Below, in pieces: positions 15,388 to 25,292 of a DNA stretch of 27,052 nucleotides. The stretch comes from Candidatus Kuenenia stuttgartensis. GTDB lineage: Bacteria > Bacteroidota > Bacteroidia > Flavobacteriales_D > Crocinitomicaceae. The translations under genes were made by a program, and so were the position numbers. Where the stretch lies: contig CALPRR020000005.1 in NCBI GenBank assembly GCA_943326025.2, forward strand, positions 1 through 27,052, written 5' to 3'. The notes beneath the pieces are model-generated. The model had not been told where the DNA came from. It saw only the letters and a list, made by a program, of their open reading frames with translations, and made no database searches. Within the stretch, counting starts at the first letter, position 1. Every line of letters begins with the position of its first letter.

Positions 15388-18300
15388 TTACTTTGCAGAC
15401 ATTGCTTCGTAATCTTCTTTTGATGCTACGATCATGTTTTGGAAACTTCTCACACCTGTTCCTGATGGAATTAAATGTCCAACGATAACGTTTTCTTTTA
15501 ATCCTAACAAGTGATCTTCTTTTCCTGATAATGCAGCCTCGTTCAATACTTTTGTTGTTTCTTGGAAAGAAGCAGCAGAAATAAATGATTGGGTTTGAAG
15601 AGAAGCTCTTGTGATACCTTGTAATAATGGAGTTGAAGTTGCAGGAACTGCATCTCTAGCTTCCACTAATCGTTTATCTTCACGTTTCAATTGAGAATTT
15701 TCATCTCTTAATTTACGAGCAGATAATATCATACCTGGTTTCAATGCAGTAGAATCTCCAGCATCAACAACTACTTTCATACCATAAATACCATCATTCT
15801 CTTCCATGATCTCTACTTTACGTACAGATTGTCCTTCTAAGAATTTAGTATCTCCAGAGTCAATAATTTCTGATTTTAACATCATTTGACGTACAATCAC
15901 CTCAAAATGTTTATCATTAATTTTTACCCCTTGTAAACGGTATACCTCTTGAATTTCGTTAACAATGTACTCTTGTACTTTTGTTGGACCTTCAATATTT
16001 AAGATATCATTTGGAGTAATTGCTCCATCTGATAAAGGTTGTCCTGCACGAATGAAATCGTTTTCTTGAACTAAAATATGTTTAGAAAGTGGAACTAAGT
16101 ATTTACGAACTTCACCTGTTTTAGATGTAATTTGAATTTCTCTATTTCCTCTTTTGATTTTACCATATTCAGCAATACCATCAATTTCAGACACGATAGC
16201 TGGGTTTGAAGGATTTCTTGCCTCGAATAACTCAGTTACACGTGGTAAACCTCCTGTAATATCCCCAGTTTTACCTGATGATCTTGGGATTTTCACCAAG
16301 ATTTCACCTGCTTCTAATACATCACCTTCTTTTACAGAAATGTGAGCACTAACTGGTAAACTGTATTCTCTTAATATTTCTTTCGTTTTAGGATCGATAA
16401 TATGAATAGAAGGGTTTTTCTTTTTGTCTCTAGATTCGATAATTACTTTCTCAGCAAATCCTGTTTGCTCATCCACTTCTTCTCTACAAGTTACACCTTC
16501 TAAAATACTATCAAATACTACCTTACCGTTTACTTCAGAAACGATTACAGCATTGTACTGATCCCATTTACAAATAACATCACCTTTTTTGATTTTTCCA
16601 CCAGCTTGGTTAAATACCATTTCAGATCCATAAGGAATGTTTGTATTCATTAATACAATTCCTGTTTTCTCATCAACAATTTTTAATTCAGCAGAACGTC
16701 CAATCACAACATTTTTAACAGTTCCATCAGCATTTTTCTTCTCGATAGTTCTTAACTCTTCGATTTCTAATACCCCTGAAGCTTTTGCTTTCAAATCAGA
16801 TTCACTACCTGTATTCGAAGCAGTACCCCCAACGTGGAATGTACGTAATGTCAACTGTGTTCCTGGCTCTCCAATTGATTGTGCAGCAATTACACCAACA
16901 GAATCTCCTATTTGAGCAAGTCTATGATTTGATAAGTTTCTTCCGTAACATTTAGAACAAACACCTCTTCTCATTTCACATGTAAGAACTGAACGAATTT
17001 CAACTTCATCAATTCCAGCTTTCTCAATTGCAGTTGCAGTAGATTCTAAAATTAACTCTCCAGCAGCAACAATTAATTCTTCAGTTTCTGGATTGAAAAT
17101 ATCATGAACAGAAGTTCTTCCTAAAATACGATCATATAATGGCTCAACAATTTCATCATTTTTCATTAATGCTGTAGCTGTTAATCCTCTTAACGTACCA
17201 CAATCATTACTGTTAATAACAACATCTTGAGCAACATCTACTAAACGTCTTGTTAAGTAACCAGCATCAGCCGTTTTCAAGGCTGTATCCGCTAAACCTT
17301 TACGAGCACCGTGTGTAGAGATAAAGTATTCTAAGATCGATAATCCTTCTTTAAAGTTAGAAAGAATCGGATTTTCAATAATATCTTGACTTGAAGCACC
17401 AGATTTTTGTGGTTTCGCCATCAATCCCCTCATACCTGATAACTGACGAATTTGTTCTTTAGAACCCCTTGCGCCAGAATCGTACATCATGTAGATTGAG
17501 TTGAAACCTTGCATATCATTTTTCAATTGATCCATCAAAATGTTAGTCAATCTTGAATTTGTATGCGTCCAGATATCAATAATTTGGTTGTAACGTTCGT
17601 TATTTGTAATTAAACCCATGTTGTAATTACCCATAACTTCAGTCACTTCAGTCTCGGCTTTAGCAACTAATTCTTCTTTCTCTTTAGGAATAATAATATC
17701 ATCTAAGTTGAATGACAAACCACCTTTGAAGGCCATATCATAACCAATTTCTTTGATATCATCTAAGAATTGAGCTGTACGAGATGTACCAGAAACTTTT
17801 AATACGTTACCAATAATATCTCTTAATGCTTTTTTAGTTAATACATCATTGATGTAACCAACTTCTCTTGGAACTAACTCGTTAAATAAAACTCTACCAC
17901 AAGTTGTTTCAATCATTTGCAATGTAGGAACACCATTTTCATCTAAATCATAAGTTTTCACTTTGATATGAGCATGAAGATCTAATTGTTTCTCATTGTA
18001 AGCAATAATAACTTCTTCTGGAGAATAGAAAATTCCATCTTCTCCTTTAACAATAACATCGTCTTTTGTTCTTTTACCTTTTGTAATGTAATATAGACCC
18101 AAGACCATATCTTGTGAAGGTACAGCAATCGGTGCACCATTCGCAGGATTTAAGATATTGTGAGAAGCCAACATTAATAATTGTGCTTCTAAAATTGCAG
18201 CGTTACCTAATGGTAAGTGAACCGCCATCTGATCCCCATCGAAATCGGCATTGAAGGCTGTTGTTACCAACGGGTGTAAACGAATCGCTTTTCCTTCAAT

Positions 18301-19677
18301 TAATTTTGGTTGGAAAGCTTGAATACCAAGTCTGTGAAGAGTTGGGGCACGGTTCAAAAGAACTGGATGTCCTTTCAATACGCTTTCCAAAATATCCCAA
18401 ACAACTGGTTCTTTTTTATCAACGATTTTTTTAGCCGATTTAACTGTTTTCACAATACCACGCTCAATCATTTTACGAATGATAAACGGTTTGTAAAGCT
18501 CTGCAGCCATATCTTTAGGTAAACCACACTCATGTAATTTCAAGAATGGTCCAACAACAATTACCGAACGTGCAGAATAATCAACACGTTTACCCAATAA
18601 GTTTTGACGGAAACGACCTTGTTTACCTTTTAATGAATCAGATAAAGATTTTAAAGGTCTGTTAGATTCAGTTTTAACAGCACTAGATTTTCTAGAGTTA
18701 TCAAATAATGAATCTACAGATTCTTGAAGCATACGCTTTTCATTACGTAAAATTACTTCAGGAGCTTTAATTTCGATTAATCGTTTCAAACGGTTGTTAC
18801 GAATAATAACACGTCTGTATAAATCATTTAAATCTGAAGTTGCAAAACGACCTCCATCCAATGGAACTAAAGGACGTAATTCTGGTGGAATAACAGGAAC
18901 AACTTTGATCACCATCCATTCAGGACGGTTATCAATTCTCTCCTGAGATTCACGCATAGATTCAACAACTTGTAATCTTTTTAACGCCTCATTTTTACGT
19001 TGCATAGACGTTTCCGTGTTTGCTTGGTGACGTAAATCATATGAAGTTTGTTCAAGATCTAAAGTTTTCAATAAATCGTAAAGCGCTTCAGCACCCATTT
19101 TTGCAACAAATTTATTTGGATCTGTATCCTCTAAATATTGATTCTCTTTTGGAAGAGTATCTAAAATATCTAAATACTCCTCTTCTGCTAAGAAATCCAA
19201 TCTATTTAAAGCTGAACCATCTGCATTTGTTGCAATACCTCCTTGGATTACTACAAAACGCTCGTAGTAAATAATTTGGTCTAATTTTTTTGTAGGTAAA
19301 CCTAATAAGTATCCAATTTTGTTTGGAAGAGAACGGAAGTACCAAATATGTGCTACTGGAACAACTAATGAAATATGTCCCATACGCTCACGACGTACTT
19401 TTTTCTCTGTTACTTCAACCCCACAACGGTCACAAACGATTCCTTTATAACGGATTCTTTTGTATTTACCACAGTGACATTCGTAATCTTTAACAGGTCC
19501 AAATATTCTTTCACAAAATAAACCATCTCTTTCCGGTTTGTATGTACGATAATTAATCGTTTCCGGCTTTAAAACTTCTCCGCTAGATTGCTCTAACATT
19601 AACTCTGGAGAAGCTAAAGAGATCGTAATTTTATTAAAACTACTTTGTGTTTTTGGTGTTTCTTTTCTGTAAGCCAT
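15388..19677 (-). CDS. rpoC: DNA-directed RNA polymerase subunit beta'
   Basis: This 1429-residue protein is full length for the phylum. The N-terminal zinc site has Cys67, Cys69, Cys82 and Cys85 within CHCGKYKR and CDRCG. The catalytic loop NADFDGDQM begins at residue 476 and carries the three metal-binding aspartates 478, 480 and 482. A second zinc site is Cys826, Cys900, Cys907 and Cys910 (CEMRRGVCSKC). SIGEPGTQLTLRTFHVGG follows, in the bridge-helix and trigger-loop region. It forms the active centre of RNA polymerase together with RpoB. The ATG lies 36 nt after the rpoB stop with no hairpin between, so rpoBC are co-transcribed. A 12-bp hairpin with U7 follows the stop. I see no frameshift or missing key residue. 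Confidence 0.99.
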   Translation of the reverse strand: MAYRKETPKTQSSFNKITISLASPELMLEQSSGEVLKPETINYRTYKPERDGLFCERIFGPVKDYECHCGKYKRIRYKGIVCDRCGVEVTEKKVRRERMGHISLVVPVAHIWYFRSLPNKIGYLLGLPTKKLDQIIYYERFVVIQGGIATNADGSALNRLDFLAEEEYLDILDTLPKENQYLEDTDPNKFVAKMGAEALYDLLKTLDLEQTSYDLRHQANTETSMQRKNEALKRLQVVESMRESQERIDNRPEWMVIKVVPVIPPELRPLVPLDGGRFATSDLNDLYRRVIIRNNRLKRLIEIKAPEVILRNEKRMLQESVDSLFDNSRKSSAVKTESNRPLKSLSDSLKGKQGRFRQNLLGKRVDYSARSVIVVGPFLKLHECGLPKDMAAELYKPFIIRKMIERGIVKTVKSAKKIVDKKEPVVWDILESVLKGHPVLLNRAPTLHRLGIQAFQPKLIEGKAIRLHPLVTTAFNADFDGDQMAVHLPLGNAAILEAQLLMLASHNILNPANGAPIAVPSQDMVLGLYYITKGKRTKDDVIVKGEDGIFYSPEEVIIAYNEKQLDLHAHIKVKTYDLDENGVPTLQMIETTCGRVLFNELVPREVGYINDVLTKKALRDIIGNVLKVSGTSRTAQFLDDIKEIGYDMAFKGGLSFNLDDIIIPKEKEELVAKAETEVTEVMGNYNMGLITNNERYNQIIDIWTHTNSRLTNILMDQLKNDMQGFNSIYMMYDSGARGSKEQIRQLSGMRGLMAKPQKSGASSQDIIENPILSNFKEGLSILEYFISTHGARKGLADTALKTADAGYLTRRLVDVAQDVVINSNDCGTLRGLTATALMKNDEIVEPLYDRILGRTSVHDIFNPETEELIVAAGELILESTATAIEKAGIDEVEIRSVLTCEMRRGVCSKCYGRNLSNHRLAQIGDSVGVIAAQSIGEPGTQLTLRTFHVGGTASNTGSESDLKAKASGVLEIEELRTIEKKNADGTVKNVVIGRSAELKIVDEKTGIVLMNTNIPYGSEMVFNQAGGKIKKGDVICKWDQYNAVIVSEVNGKVVFDSILEGVTCREEVDEQTGFAEKVIIESRDKKKNPSIHIIDPKTKEILREYSLPVSAHISVKEGDVLEAGEILVKIPRSSGKTGDITGGLPRVTELFEARNPSNPAIVSEIDGIAEYGKIKRGNREIQITSKTGEVRKYLVPLSKHILVQENDFIRAGQPLSDGAITPNDILNIEGPTKVQEYIVNEIQEVYRLQGVKINDKHFEVIVRQMMLKSEIIDSGDTKFLEGQSVRKVEIMEENDGIYGMKVVVDAGDSTALKPGMILSARKLRDENSQLKREDKRLVEARDAVPATSTPLLQGITRASLQTQSFISAASFQETTKVLNEAALSGKEDHLLGLKENVIVGHLIPSGTGVRSFQNMIVASKEDYEAMSAK

Positions 19678-19713
19678 AATATTGCTTAATCTATAATTCT
19701 ACTTATCGAACAA

Positions 19714-22700
19714 TTAATCTAATGAAATGTTTAGACATAAACCTCTCAACTCATGTAATAATACATTGAATGATTCTGGAATACCAGGCTCAGGAATATT
19801 GTCTCCTTTCACGATTGCTTCATATGCTTTAGCACGTCCATTTACATCATCCGACTTAACAGTCAAGATTTCTTGTAATAAGTTCGCAGCACCAAACGCT
19901 TCAAGAGCCCAAACCTCCATCTCACCAAATCTTTGACCTCCAAACTGAGCCTTACCACCAAGTGGTTGCTGAGTAATAAGAGAGTATGGTCCGATAGAAC
20001 GAGCGTGCATTTTGTCATCAACCATGTGGGCTAATTTCAACATGTAAATTACACCAACTGTAGCAGTTTGGTGGAAACGCTCACCTGTACCTCCATCATA
20101 TAAGTAAGTCTTACCTGATTTTGGAACCCCAGCTTTAGCTGTCCATTCATCAATTTCATATGGTTTAGCACCATCAAAAATAGGTGTAGCAAATTTAACT
20201 CCTAATTTTTGACCAGCCCAACCTAAAACTGTTTCGTAAACCTGTCCTAAGTTCATACGAGAAGGTACCCCTAATGGATTTAACACGATATCAACCGGTG
20301 TTCCATCTTCTAAGAATGGCATATCTTCAGCACGAACAATATTTGCAACAATTCCTTTGTTACCGTGACGACCAGCCATTTTATCACCAACTTTTAACTT
20401 ACGTTTTTTAGCGATATAAACTTTTGCCATTTTAACAATTCCTGCTGGTAACTCATCACCAACTGAAATGTGGAATTTTTTACGTTTAAAAGTTCCTAAT
20501 AAGTCATTTGCTTTAATGTTAAAGTTGTGAATTACACGACCAATTAACGTATTCAAATGAGCTTCAGCAGTCCAATTAGTTGGATTTACAATTGTATAAT
20601 CAATTGCAAAAAGGTTTTTCTGAGTGAATTTTGTACCTTTTTTAATAATCTCCTCACGGAAGTTATTGAATACTCCATTCGACTTAGTTTCACCAACAAC
20701 TTGTAATAACTTGTCAACTAATTTTTCTTTTAATACTGCAAAATCTTTTTCATAATCAGCATCAAGGCTTTCCAAAATTGGTTTATCTTGTGCTTTAGAT
20801 TTTCTATCTTTTACAGCTCTAGAGAATAATTTTTTATCGATAACTACACCTCTTAAAGAAGGACCTGCTTTCAAAGAAGCATCTTTAACATCTCCTGCTT
20901 TATCACCGAAGATTGCTCTTAACAATTTCTCTTCTGGTGAAGGATCAGTTTCCCCTTTTGGAGTGATTTTACCAATTAAAATATCTCCTTCTTTAATCTC
21001 AGCTCCAATTCGGATTAATCCGTTTTCGTCAAGATCTTTAGTAGCTTCTTCACTAACATTTGGAATATCAGAAGTTAACTCTTCCATACCACGTTTAGTA
21101 TCACGAACATCTACTGTATATTCATCAATGTGAATAGAAGTAAATACATCATCTCTAACAACTCTTTCAGAGATTACAATCGCATCCTCAAAGTTATAAC
21201 CTTTCCATGGCATGAAAGCCACTTTTAAGTTTTGCCCTAAAGCTAATTCACCTTGTTGCGTAGCGTAACCTTCACAAAGAACTTGTCCTTTTTCAACTCT
21301 ATCACCTTTCTTAACGATTGGTTTCAAGTTCATACAAGTACTTTGATTTGTTTTAGCAAATTTAGTTAAAGTGTATTTTGTCACTTCACTATCAAAACTT
21401 ACTAATTTATCATCTTCAGTCCAATCATAACGAATAACGATCTCATTCGCATCAACGTATTCAACAACACCTGAATTCTCAGCGTTGATTAATACTCTAG
21501 AATCTCTAGCAACTAATCTTTCAATACCTGTTCCAACGATTGGTGAATTTGGTTTCAACAAAGGAACAGCTTGACGTTGCATGTTAGATCCCATCAATGC
21601 ACGGTTGGCATCATCATGCTCTAAGAAAGGAATTGAAGAAGCGGCAATCGAAGCAATTTGATTTGCTCCAACATCCATTAAATGTAAATTTCCTGGTTTA
21701 ACAACTGGGAAATCACCTTCATATCTCGCCTTAACAACATCTGTTAAGAAATTACCATCATTATCAATAATAGCATTTGCTTGTGCGATAATTTTTGAAT
21801 CTTCCTCTTCAGCAGATAAATAAACTGGTTCTTCTGTTAAAACAGCTTTACCACCATCTACTCTTCTGTATGGAGTTTCAATAAATCCTAATTTATTAAC
21901 CTTAGCAAATACACATAAAGATGAAATCAAACCAATGTTTGGTCCCTCTGGTGTTTCGATTGTACATAAACGTCCATAATGTGTGTAGTGAACATCACGT
22001 ACCTCGAATCCTGCTCTTTCTCTAGAAAGTCCACCAGGCCCTAGTGCTGAAAGTCTTCTCTTGTGAGTTACTTCAGAAAGAGGATTGGTTTGATCCATAA
22101 ACTGAGATAACTGATTCGTACCAAAGAACGAATTAATTACTGAAGAAAGTGTCTTCGCATTAATTAAATCGATCGGTGTAAAAACCTCATTATCTCTAAC
22201 ATTCATACGCTCACGAATAGTTCTAGCCATTCTAGCTAAACCAACACCGAATTGCGCATATAATTGTTCACCTACAGTTCTAACACGACGATTAGATAAG
22301 TGATCAATATCATCAACATCTGCTTTCGAATTAACTAATTCGATCAAATATTTAATGATTAAAATGATATCATTTTTAGTCAATACTCTAGATTGCTCAG
22401 AAATATCGATTCCTAATTTTTTATTCAAACGGAAACGACCTACCTCACCTAAATCATAACGAGTATCAGAGAAGAATAATTTTTCAAAAACTCCTTTTGC
22501 AGTTTCATAATCTGGTGGTTCAGCGTTACGTAACTGTCTATAAATATGCTCTACAGCCTCTTTTTCAGAGTTTGAAGTATCTTTTTGTAAAGTATTGTAA
22601 ATTAATGTGAAATCAGCACTATTCACATCTTCTTTATGAAGAATAATAGTTTTAACTCCTGAATCTACAATTAAATCAACGTGGAAATCTTCGATTACTG

Positions 22701-23526
22701 TTTCACGATCTAAAAGAACTTCATTTCTTTCAATAGAAACAACTTCTCCTGTATCTTCATCTACGAAATCTTCAATCCATGTTTTTAAAACACGAGCAGC
22801 TAATTTACGTCCAACTAATTTTTTCAAATTAACTTTAGTTGCCTTTACTTCGTCAGCAAGACCAAATATTTCAAGAATATCTTTATCACTTTCGTAACCT
22901 ATAGCACGGAATAAAGTTGTAACAGGTAATTTTTTCTTACGATCGATGTAAGCATACATTACACTATTAATATCAGTAGCGAACTCAATCCAAGAACCCT
23001 TGAAAGGAATAACACGTGCTGAATATAATTTAGTTCCATTAGCGTGACGACTTTGACCAAAGAAAACACCTGGAGATCTGTGTAATTGTGAAACGATAAC
23101 ACGTTGTGCACCATTTACAACAAAAGATCCTTTTGGAGTCATGTATGGAATTGTACCAAGATAAACATCTTGAACAATAGTTTCAAAATCCTCATGTTCT
23201 GGATCCGTACAATACAATTTTAATTTTGCTTTTAACGGAACACTATAAGTTAATCCTCTATCGATACACTCTTCAATAGTGTAACGTGGTGGATCTACGA
23301 AATAATCTAAGAACTCTAATACGAATTGATTTCTTGTATCCGTAATTGGAAAATTCTCAGAAAATACTTTAAATAGCCCTTCACTATCTCTGTTCTCAGG
23401 AGTTGTTTCTAATTGAAAAAACTCTTGGAAGGACTTAATTTGAATGTCCAAGAAATCTGGATAATCAAATTGATTTTTGCTAGAAGCAAAATTAATTCTT
23501 GTCGATATATTACTTGTTGTTGCCAA
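19714..23526 (-). CDS. rpoB: DNA-directed RNA polymerase subunit beta, TTG start
   Basis: This 1270-residue protein opens MATTSNISTRINFASSKNQF and then DYPDFLDIQIKSFQEFFQLE, the expected start of a Bacteroidota RpoB. The rifampicin region has QLSQFMDQTNPLSEVTHKRR and LSALGPGG; Asp478, His488 and Ser493 correspond to E. coli 516, 526 and 531 and are wild type. The end contains GGKAQFGGQRFGEMEVWALE. The start codon is TTG (23526-23524): an in-frame TAG lies two codons upstream and no ATG occurs before MTPKGSFVVNG, deep inside the conserved protein. The rplL-rpoB gap holds a strong hairpin (23576-23620). It is co-transcribed with rpoC. The non-ATG start may tune its yield relative to the ribosomal genes. 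Confidence 0.98.
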   Translation of the reverse strand: MATTSNISTRINFASSKNQFDYPDFLDIQIKSFQEFFQLETTPENRDSEGLFKVFSENFPITDTRNQFVLEFLDYFVDPPRYTIEECIDRGLTYSVPLKAKLKLYCTDPEHEDFETIVQDVYLGTIPYMTPKGSFVVNGAQRVIVSQLHRSPGVFFGQSRHANGTKLYSARVIPFKGSWIEFATDINSVMYAYIDRKKKLPVTTLFRAIGYESDKDILEIFGLADEVKATKVNLKKLVGRKLAARVLKTWIEDFVDEDTGEVVSIERNEVLLDRETVIEDFHVDLIVDSGVKTIILHKEDVNSADFTLIYNTLQKDTSNSEKEAVEHIYRQLRNAEPPDYETAKGVFEKLFFSDTRYDLGEVGRFRLNKKLGIDISEQSRVLTKNDIILIIKYLIELVNSKADVDDIDHLSNRRVRTVGEQLYAQFGVGLARMARTIRERMNVRDNEVFTPIDLINAKTLSSVINSFFGTNQLSQFMDQTNPLSEVTHKRRLSALGPGGLSRERAGFEVRDVHYTHYGRLCTIETPEGPNIGLISSLCVFAKVNKLGFIETPYRRVDGGKAVLTEEPVYLSAEEEDSKIIAQANAIIDNDGNFLTDVVKARYEGDFPVVKPGNLHLMDVGANQIASIAASSIPFLEHDDANRALMGSNMQRQAVPLLKPNSPIVGTGIERLVARDSRVLINAENSGVVEYVDANEIVIRYDWTEDDKLVSFDSEVTKYTLTKFAKTNQSTCMNLKPIVKKGDRVEKGQVLCEGYATQQGELALGQNLKVAFMPWKGYNFEDAIVISERVVRDDVFTSIHIDEYTVDVRDTKRGMEELTSDIPNVSEEATKDLDENGLIRIGAEIKEGDILIGKITPKGETDPSPEEKLLRAIFGDKAGDVKDASLKAGPSLRGVVIDKKLFSRAVKDRKSKAQDKPILESLDADYEKDFAVLKEKLVDKLLQVVGETKSNGVFNNFREEIIKKGTKFTQKNLFAIDYTIVNPTNWTAEAHLNTLIGRVIHNFNIKANDLLGTFKRKKFHISVGDELPAGIVKMAKVYIAKKRKLKVGDKMAGRHGNKGIVANIVRAEDMPFLEDGTPVDIVLNPLGVPSRMNLGQVYETVLGWAGQKLGVKFATPIFDGAKPYEIDEWTAKAGVPKSGKTYLYDGGTGERFHQTATVGVIYMLKLAHMVDDKMHARSIGPYSLITQQPLGGKAQFGGQRFGEMEVWALEAFGAANLLQEILTVKSDDVNGRAKAYEAIVKGDNIPEPGIPESFNVLLHELRGLCLNISLD

Positions 23527-23575
23527 GGCCTATAAGAATTTGTTGATGAAAACGTTTTAACTTACTCAAATCAAT

Positions 23576-23620
23576 AAAAATAGGAATAGGCACGAGCAAA
23601 ATGCCGTGCCTTTCCTATTT
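23576..23620 (-). terminator. Hairpin between rplL and rpoB, probable partial terminator
   Basis: AAATAGGAATAGGCACG and CGTGCCTTTCCTATTT form a stem of 16 pairs with one bulged T, extended by GCA/TGC around an AAA loop. On the minus strand it is followed by five U (23580-23576). It starts 15 nt after the rplL stop and lies 50 nt before the rpoB start. In E. coli the rplL-rpoB gap is known to hold an attenuator that passes only part of the transcripts; this hairpin is in the same place and is likely to do the same. Confidence 0.75.
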
Positions 23621-23634
23621 ATGAAGTATGATAG

Positions 23635-24012
23635 TTATTTAATCTCAACTTCAGCACCAGCTTCTTCTAAAGCAGCTTTTAATGCATTAGCTTCGTCTTT
23701 AGAAACAGCTTCTTTCAATGTAGAAGGAGCACCGTCAACTAAATCTTTAGACTCTTTTAAACCGTTACCAGTTAATTCTTTAACTAATTTTACTACAGCT
23801 AATTTGTTAGCTCCACCAGCTTTTAAGATTACATCAAACTCAGTTTTCTCTTCTGCAGCAGCACCACCATCAGCACCTCCACCAGCTACCATAACAGCAG
23901 CAGCAGCAGCAGGTTCGATTCCGTACTCATCTTTTAAGATAGTAGCAAGTTCGTTAACTTCTTTAACTGTCAAATTTACTAGCGTTTCCGCGATTTGTTT
24001 TAAATCAGCCAT
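23635..24012 (-). CDS. rplL: 50S ribosomal protein L7/L12
   Basis: This 125-residue protein has the L7/L12 layout. The N-terminal dimerisation helices (ADLKQIAETLVNLTVKEVNE) are followed by an Ala/Gly-rich hinge at about 34-55. The C-terminal domain contains KTEFDVILKAGG, KLAVVKLVKELTG and GLKESKDLVDGAPSTLKEAV, and the protein ends in EAGAEVEIK. It forms the ribosomal stalk with L10 and recruits translation factors. It lies 40 nt after rplJ, and the rplL-rpoB hairpin follows. The strong codon bias makes long antisense frames opposite it. Confidence 0.99.
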   Translation of the reverse strand: MADLKQIAETLVNLTVKEVNELATILKDEYGIEPAAAAAVMVAGGGADGGAAAEEKTEFDVILKAGGANKLAVVKLVKELTGNGLKESKDLVDGAPSTLKEAVSKDEANALKAALEEAGAEVEIK

Positions 24013-24052
24013 TTTTCTTTATTTTTTAAACTAAATTGTACAATAATAATAA

Positions 24053-24574
24053 TTATGCTCTTTCTTCGAGCGTTTTCAAGATACCAGCAATTTTACCACC
24101 TTGCCCTTTAAGAGCAGAGATAACATTTTTAGCTGGACTTTGTAATAATCCAATGATATCACCAATAACTTCTTCCTTGCTTTTGATTGATACTAAAGCT
24201 GCTAATTGGTCATCACCAACATAAACAGCTTCTTCAATGTATGCACCTTTAAGAAGTGGTTTCTCATTTGATTTACGGAAATCTTGAATTAATTTTGCAG
24301 GAGCATTCCCTACTTCGCTAAACATTATAGACGTTTGACCAGCTAATGTGTCTTTTAATTGTCCATAATTTTTACCTTCAACTTTATCCATTGCTTTAGA
24401 AAGTAAAGTATTCTTTACTACTCTTAAACGAATGTTAGAATTGAAACATTTTCTACGAAGATTGTTTACGCTTTCAACAGTTAATTCAGAAGTATCCGTT
24501 AAATAGATGATACTTGAAGCTGATAATTCAGCAACTAATTCATCTATGTACTTCGCTTTTTCTTCTTTCGTCAT
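24053..24574 (-). CDS. rplJ: 50S ribosomal protein L10
   Basis: This 173-residue protein begins TKEEKAKYIDELVAELSASS. It contains LRRKCFNSNIRLRVVKNTLL and IMFSEVGNAPAKLIQDFRK, the L10 globular domain, then a C-terminal helical part (PAKNVISALKGQGGKIAGIL) that carries the L7/L12 dimers. It anchors the stalk to 23S rRNA. The start lies only 12 nt after the rplA stop, so there is no room for the long untranslated L10 leader that regulates rplJL in many bacteria. Regulation must be elsewhere or use the rplA end. Confidence 0.98.
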   Translation of the reverse strand: MTKEEKAKYIDELVAELSASSIIYLTDTSELTVESVNNLRRKCFNSNIRLRVVKNTLLSKAMDKVEGKNYGQLKDTLAGQTSIMFSEVGNAPAKLIQDFRKSNEKPLLKGAYIEEAVYVGDDQLAALVSIKSKEEVIGDIIGLLQSPAKNVISALKGQGGKIAGILKTLEERA

Positions 24575-24586
24575 TTTACTTCAGTT

Positions 24587-25282
24587 TTAAGCTACTACAG
24601 TTTTAGTATCAATTTGAATACCAGGACTCATTGTTGAGCTTAAGAACACACTTTTGATGTAAGTTCCTTTAGCAGAAGAAGGCTTCATTTTAATCAAAGT
24701 TTGAATTAATTCCATAGAATTCTCGCGAATTTTATTTCCTTCAAAACTCACTTTCCCAACTGAGCTATGGATAATACCATATTTATCAACTTTGAAATCA
24801 ATTTTACCTGCTTTCACTTCTTCAACAGCTTTACCGATCTCCATCGTTACAGTACCTGTTTTAGGATTTGGCATTAAACTTCTTGGTCCTAAAATACGAC
24901 CTAAAGCACCAACTTTACCCATTACAGAAGGCATTGTAATAATAACATCAACATCTGTCCATCCACCTTTGATTTTTTCAATGTAATCATCTAAACCAAC
25001 AAAATCAGCTCCTGCAGCAACTGCTTCAGCTTCTTTATCTGGAGTACATAATACAAGAACGCGAACATCTTTTCCAGTACCGTGAGGTAAAGAAACTGTT
25101 CCACGAATCATTTGGTTTGCTTTTCTAGGATCAACTCCTAATCTTACGCAGATATCTACTGAAGCATCAAATTTAGTTGTAGAAATATCCTTTACCAAAT
25201 CGCAAGCTTCACCTAATGAATATGCTTTAGCCAAATCAACTTTCGCTAAAACTTCTTTTCTTTTTTTAGAAATTCTTTTCAT
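24587..25282 (-). CDS. rplA: 50S ribosomal protein L1
   Basis: This 231-residue protein starts MKRISKKRKEVLAKVD and contains FDASVDICVRLGVDPRKANQ, RGTVSLPHGTGKDVRVLVL, ILGPRSLMPNPKTGTV and the late motif KMKPSSAKGTYIKSVFLSST, all L1 signatures. It binds 23S rRNA in the mobile stalk and in several bacteria represses its own operon by binding the rplK leader. Length fits the family (about 230). It lies 10 nt after rplK and 12 nt before rplJ. Confidence 0.99.
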   Translation of the reverse strand: MKRISKKRKEVLAKVDLAKAYSLGEACDLVKDISTTKFDASVDICVRLGVDPRKANQMIRGTVSLPHGTGKDVRVLVLCTPDKEAEAVAAGADFVGLDDYIEKIKGGWTDVDVIITMPSVMGKVGALGRILGPRSLMPNPKTGTVTMEIGKAVEEVKAGKIDFKVDKYGIIHSSVGKVSFEGNKIRENSMELIQTLIKMKPSSAKGTYIKSVFLSSTMSPGIQIDTKTVVA

Positions 25283-25292
25283 GATTTAACTA

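Noticed and set aside
23606..24034. A 142-codon open frame on the plus strand opposite rplL
   Set aside because: It is rich in Ala, Ser and Pro as expected from the complement of the Ala/Glu/Lys-rich L7/L12 codons. It has no family pattern, and rplL is certain.
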